Of a DNA stretch of 64,000 nt, positions 60,557-64,000 are shown piece after piece (position 1 is the stretch's first letter; every line of letters starts with the position of its first letter). The stretch lies in contig CM049317.1 of NCBI GenBank assembly GCA_026874595.1, forward strand, positions 67,000,618 through 67,064,617, read 5' to 3'. The notes under the pieces are model-generated. The model was not told the origin of the DNA. It searched no databases and was given only the letters and a program-made list of their open reading frames with translations. This DNA is from Sipunculus nudus (taxonomy: Eukaryota; Annelida; Sipuncula; Golfingiida; Sipunculidae). The position numbers were made by a program, and so were the translations under genes.

Positions 60557-62330
60557 CCGTAAAAACTCACATATAAGTCGAGTATAACTTTTAGGGTAAA
60601 TATCAGGTAAAAATGTTTTCAAGCCATTCTGGAGGTCAAAACAGGTCTGAAGCAGCATACATGACCATCGATAGTAGTGTGACAGGCCACGGGGAAAGGT
60701 GAATTGTATGACTGGCAACTCGTTTTTGACATTCATACCACTCCAATTTTTTTTAACTTTAAGAATGACATTTGTTTTGTTAAGCAATCTATTTAAAAGT
60801 TATTGGGCATCATAAAGATTCTAATATTAATAAATATAACAGGTCGATACTTTTAAGTATTTTGCAGAAATGAAGATCGTCTGACACCTAGAACCGGCAG
60901 GTGGGCGATAATAGTACAGCCAAGGATTTCTCACACTTTCCGTCATTGCTCATTTATTTTAAACTTTTCATGATTGTTTGTGTCAGATATCAATGAAAAT
61001 ATGACTATTTAAGCGTGTTAATAAATTAGGAATGTCGCGGAATTTTCTACATTATATATACTTTTAATTGAAAAGAACGCGCGAAGTTGGACCAAGCGAG
61101 TCGCCTGAGAAGGCCACGTGACATTGTAAGCTGTCCTCAGCTTGGTCATATCCTTGGACCAAGGGCAGCAATTTTATAATCAGAGATTTTTATTATACAT
61201 TCTGAGAAAACACAAGGCCGTAAACGACAGTTTTATTCAAGTTTCAATTAACTCCGGTCTTCTTTGCCTCAACAGACTGACGCACTAATGAACAATTACA
61301 TGCGATATAACTGCATATATGCAGCGTAGGTATCCAGCATAGCGAACCGCAGAGTGAGAGCACAGAAGCCAGGGCTAAACGCGGACAACACGTCAGTCGT
61401 TCTTTGATCAAACTCCGTTTTCCTAGCTTTTTGATGAGTTTTCGTGAATGAATCATATATTTCACATTCTGTGTGAGTACTAATTTTGACTAAGTCTTGC
61501 AGGTTTTGTTTTCTTTTGTTCATTGCGATATTGATGTCAGGTTGAACTTCGGTCTATTTTTTCCCCGAGCTTTGCTCAGGGCCGCAGTCATTCACTACGA
61601 TTTGGGGGGATTTTTAAGTAGAAACATCCGAACGGAGTGATAATTTCCCCCGCGTGTAAGTACACAGGTGAACAGCGTGACCTAGTTTGGGGCTTCTTGG
61701 GACAGGCAGCCATCCCCGTACCGAGTGAGCGCTAATCGGTGCTGTAATCAGCAATTTGTCACCTGTCTGTAGTTCAGATACGATGGCCCACAGGCTTCTA
61801 CCGTTTACATGTTTGCAAACTTACGCAAGCACCAAATGTTTTTGTGGGAAAATATTGTAACATAATTGGATGTCAAATACACAGGGGCCGATGCCCTGGA
61901 TAAAATCCAAACTGATTACCCAATACCAGTACCACTTGCACTCGAACTTAATCGCCCGTGAATGGAGCTCATTATAGCTAGACGCGGGTCATTTCCCGGT
62001 TTTCAGCAACCATGTAAATTGCAAACATTTTAATATATTGCATTATCCAAATAAAAGATCAGGGAATATGGTAAAAAATTTGAAAAAAAAAAATATATTC
62101 GGAAACCTTATTAGACTGCATTTTTGGACCGAAAGGGGGACTTGTATACCAGACTTCACCGGAAACGGATATCTAGTTGTCGATCAGTTAAGACAATCAG
62201 GCCGGCAGTTTGACTAAGTTCGTGCAAAATTTTGCCTCTCAGGCTTAGACCCGCACATAAGTCGACTCCAATTTCTTGGATTAATTTTTTTTGGGAACAA
62301 ATTTCTCGACGTATATGCGGTTTTTTACGG
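60557..62330. mobile_element. TA-flanked terminal-inverted-repeat DNA transposon, 1.77 kb
   Basis: Left end CCGTAAAAACTCACATATAA (60557) and right end, inverted, CCGTAAAAAACCGCATATAC (62330) match over about 25 bp apart from a few differences. Each is preceded by TA, the target duplication of Tc1/mariner/pogo-like transposons. A further cataagtcgact copy lies inside the right end near 62257. No transposase ORF survives. The element is non-autonomous or decayed. Confidence 0.85.
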
Positions 62331-62435
62331 TAGCCTAATTTTCAAGCTTTTTATTTTTAAATTTCAGATTGAAAAAAAATCAAATACTTACTTTTACATG
62401 CTGTTAAAATTAAAACAATAGTACTCACAGGAAAA
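62331..62435. other. spacer
   Basis: Short AT-rich spacer. Confidence 0.4.
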
Positions 62436-64000
62436 ACAAGTGACCCATGGGTCATGACGCTCAGCTGACTGGGAAGAGATTTGCAAAAGGAAATTTTATC
62501 ATCTGAATGGTAGTATATACCCATTCAACTGAAGCATCAAACAGATTAAAGAATAAGCCAAGATTGTTTCTGAATTTATATATCTCAAAATATGGGAAAA
62601 AATGCGTAAACTTTAAAAAAAATACAGGTGGTTCCGCCAGTCTGCAGAAACTAATAAAAACACTTAATGGTCAACATCCATCCAAAGAATCATTGTGATT
62701 TCTGCATTAATTGTTCAGATACTTCAGTTTTTGAATCAAATTTTCCATTATTCTGAGGGATACTTCGGAGTCCTATAGCGTGAAGGATATGGGTAACAGA
62801 GACCTAATTTCAGATTTCCAAAGACACTCTCACGGGCCTCCTTGCATGACAAGAATGAAGATTCTAGGTCCAGATGTTACAATTTGTGCCATGTTAACAG
62901 ATGACAGCATCCTTAAAGGTCTCAAAAATAGAGAAAAAAATTTAAAAAAAATTTAATAAAATATAGGTTGCACCATAAGTCTGAAGAAACTGATGAAACA
63001 CTCCATAATCAATATGCATGTAAAGAATCATGGTGACCTCTGCATTAGTTGGTCAGATACTTCAGCTTTTGTATCAAATTGTCCATTATTCTGAGGGATA
63101 CTTCGGAGTCCTATAGCTTGAAGGATATGGGAAACAGAGAACTAATTTAAGGTTTCCACAGACACTTTTCATGGGCCTCCTTGCATGACAAGAATGAAGA
63201 TTCTAGGTCCAGTTGTTACAATTTGTACCCTGTTGACACATAACCACATCCTTAAAGGTCTTAAAAACAGAGAAAAAAATTGTAAAAATGTGTAACAAGC
63301 CCCATAGCTTGAAGAATATAGGTAACAGAGACCTAATTGCAGGTTTCTAGGGAGTCTGCAGAAACTGATGAAACATCTCATGATCTCTTTGTATGAAATT
63401 TTTGACTATTCTGGGGGGTACTTTGGGGCCCTACAGCATGAAGGATATGGGTAACAGAGACCTAATTTCAGGTTTCCATGGAGACTTTTCATGGGCCTCC
63501 CCCAATGTCAAAAATGAAGATTCTAGGTCCAGTTGTTATGATTTGTGCCCTGTTAACAGATGACTGCATCTTTTAAGGTCTCAAAAATAGAGAAAAAAAT
63601 CGTAAAAAATCGAAAAAATACAGATGGTGTCCGCAGTCTGCACAAACTGATGAAACATTTCATGATTAATATGTATGCCAAAATCATGACTATCAGTGAT
63701 GTAGTTAATGAGATATTGAAGTTTTTGTATGAAATTTTTCACTATTCTGGGGAGTACTTTGGGGCCCCATAGCTTGAAGGATATGGGTAATAGAGACCTA
63801 ATTTCTAGTTTCCATGGAGACTTTTCATAGATCTCTCAGAATGTCAGAAAAAAAGATTCTAGGTCCAGTCTTTACGATTTGTGCCCTGTTAACAGATGTC
63901 CACATTTTTAAAGGTCTCAAAAATAGAGAAAAAAAATCGTAAAAAATCGAAAAATACAGGTGGTGCCACCAGTCTGCAGGAACTAATGGAACATCTCATG
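62436..64000 (+). mobile_element. palindromic-head element with 320-340-bp satellite body, runs off window
   Basis: Head ACAAGTGACCCATGGGTCAT and CTCAGCTGA at 62436-62468. The tandem body has GAGACCTAATTTCAGGTTTC-type cores at about 62800, 63137, 63455 and 63795 plus a short unit at 63330. Each monomer also has atggg(c/a)ctcc, gaagattctaggtccagt, aggtctcaaaaatagagaaa and agtctgcagaaactgatgaa. The last monomer is cut by the window end. Short ORFs inside are shadows. Confidence 0.85.

Noticed and set aside
60268-60576. 102-codon plus-strand ORF and its 98-codon antisense ORF
   Set aside because: Both run through a 19-G homopolymer and an A-run. No domain.

Overview
The window reads as nuclear DNA of a marine invertebrate, most likely a bivalve or other mollusc. 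This is inferred from one spliced nicotinic-receptor gene of invertebrate type, AT-rich intergenic DNA, and dense repeats of kinds common in bivalve genomes: Helentron/HINE-like elements with satellite cores, tRNA-derived SINEs, Jockey-type LINEs and solo LTRs. There is no bacterial gene organisation. Only one host gene is convincingly intact.

Left part (1-12 kb): a decayed MULE/SWIM-like transposase tail (3-930); a HINE-like element (1796-3190); a broken TATA-driven intronless gene joining a NADAR domain to an SGNH-hydrolase-like domain (3527-4641); short arrays and fold-backs; and a 5.1 kb Helentron-type element (6909-12022) whose core is an array of about 28 monomers of 180 bp with a four-monomer higher-order period.

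Retroelement block (12.2-23.3 kb): all minus-sense, so the + strand is strikingly G/T-rich. Furthest right is a nearly full-length Jockey-superfamily LINE (23.3-18.75 kb) with a handful of frameshifts. To its left is an uninterrupted 507-codon gag-like ORF (17604-16081) with a PRE_C2HC-like domain and three CCHC knuckles but no adjacent reverse transcriptase. It is flanked on both sides by about 380-bp monomers carrying a GC-rich hairpin, and further left lies a related gag-less unit with a 34-nt stem-loop repeated four times.

Host gene (44.7-29.2 kb, minus strand): a nicotinic acetylcholine receptor alpha-type subunit. Seven coding exons with compatible splice phases give 571 residues: signal peptide, Cys-loop ligand domain, vicinal cysteines and four membrane segments. 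Two aromatic ligand-box positions are altered (Trp to Phe in loop D, Tyr to His in loop C). Intron 2 begins with a 42-bp tandem array in which every unit carries another copy of the exon end and its 5' splice site, giving nine candidate donors in a row. Intron 1 holds a duplicated host segment in which one copy took a SINE and the other a solo LTR, so each copy serves as the empty-site control for the other.

Right part (45-64 kb): probable upstream sequence of the receptor gene (a CpG-rich block near 47 kb), long TA microsatellites, SINE relics, a second inverted copy of the 1.8 kb-region HINE-like element (54832-56437), a 1.77 kb TA-flanked terminal-inverted-repeat transposon (60557-62330), and two further elements sharing the same palindromic head but carrying different satellite bodies (58919-59870; 62436 to the window end).
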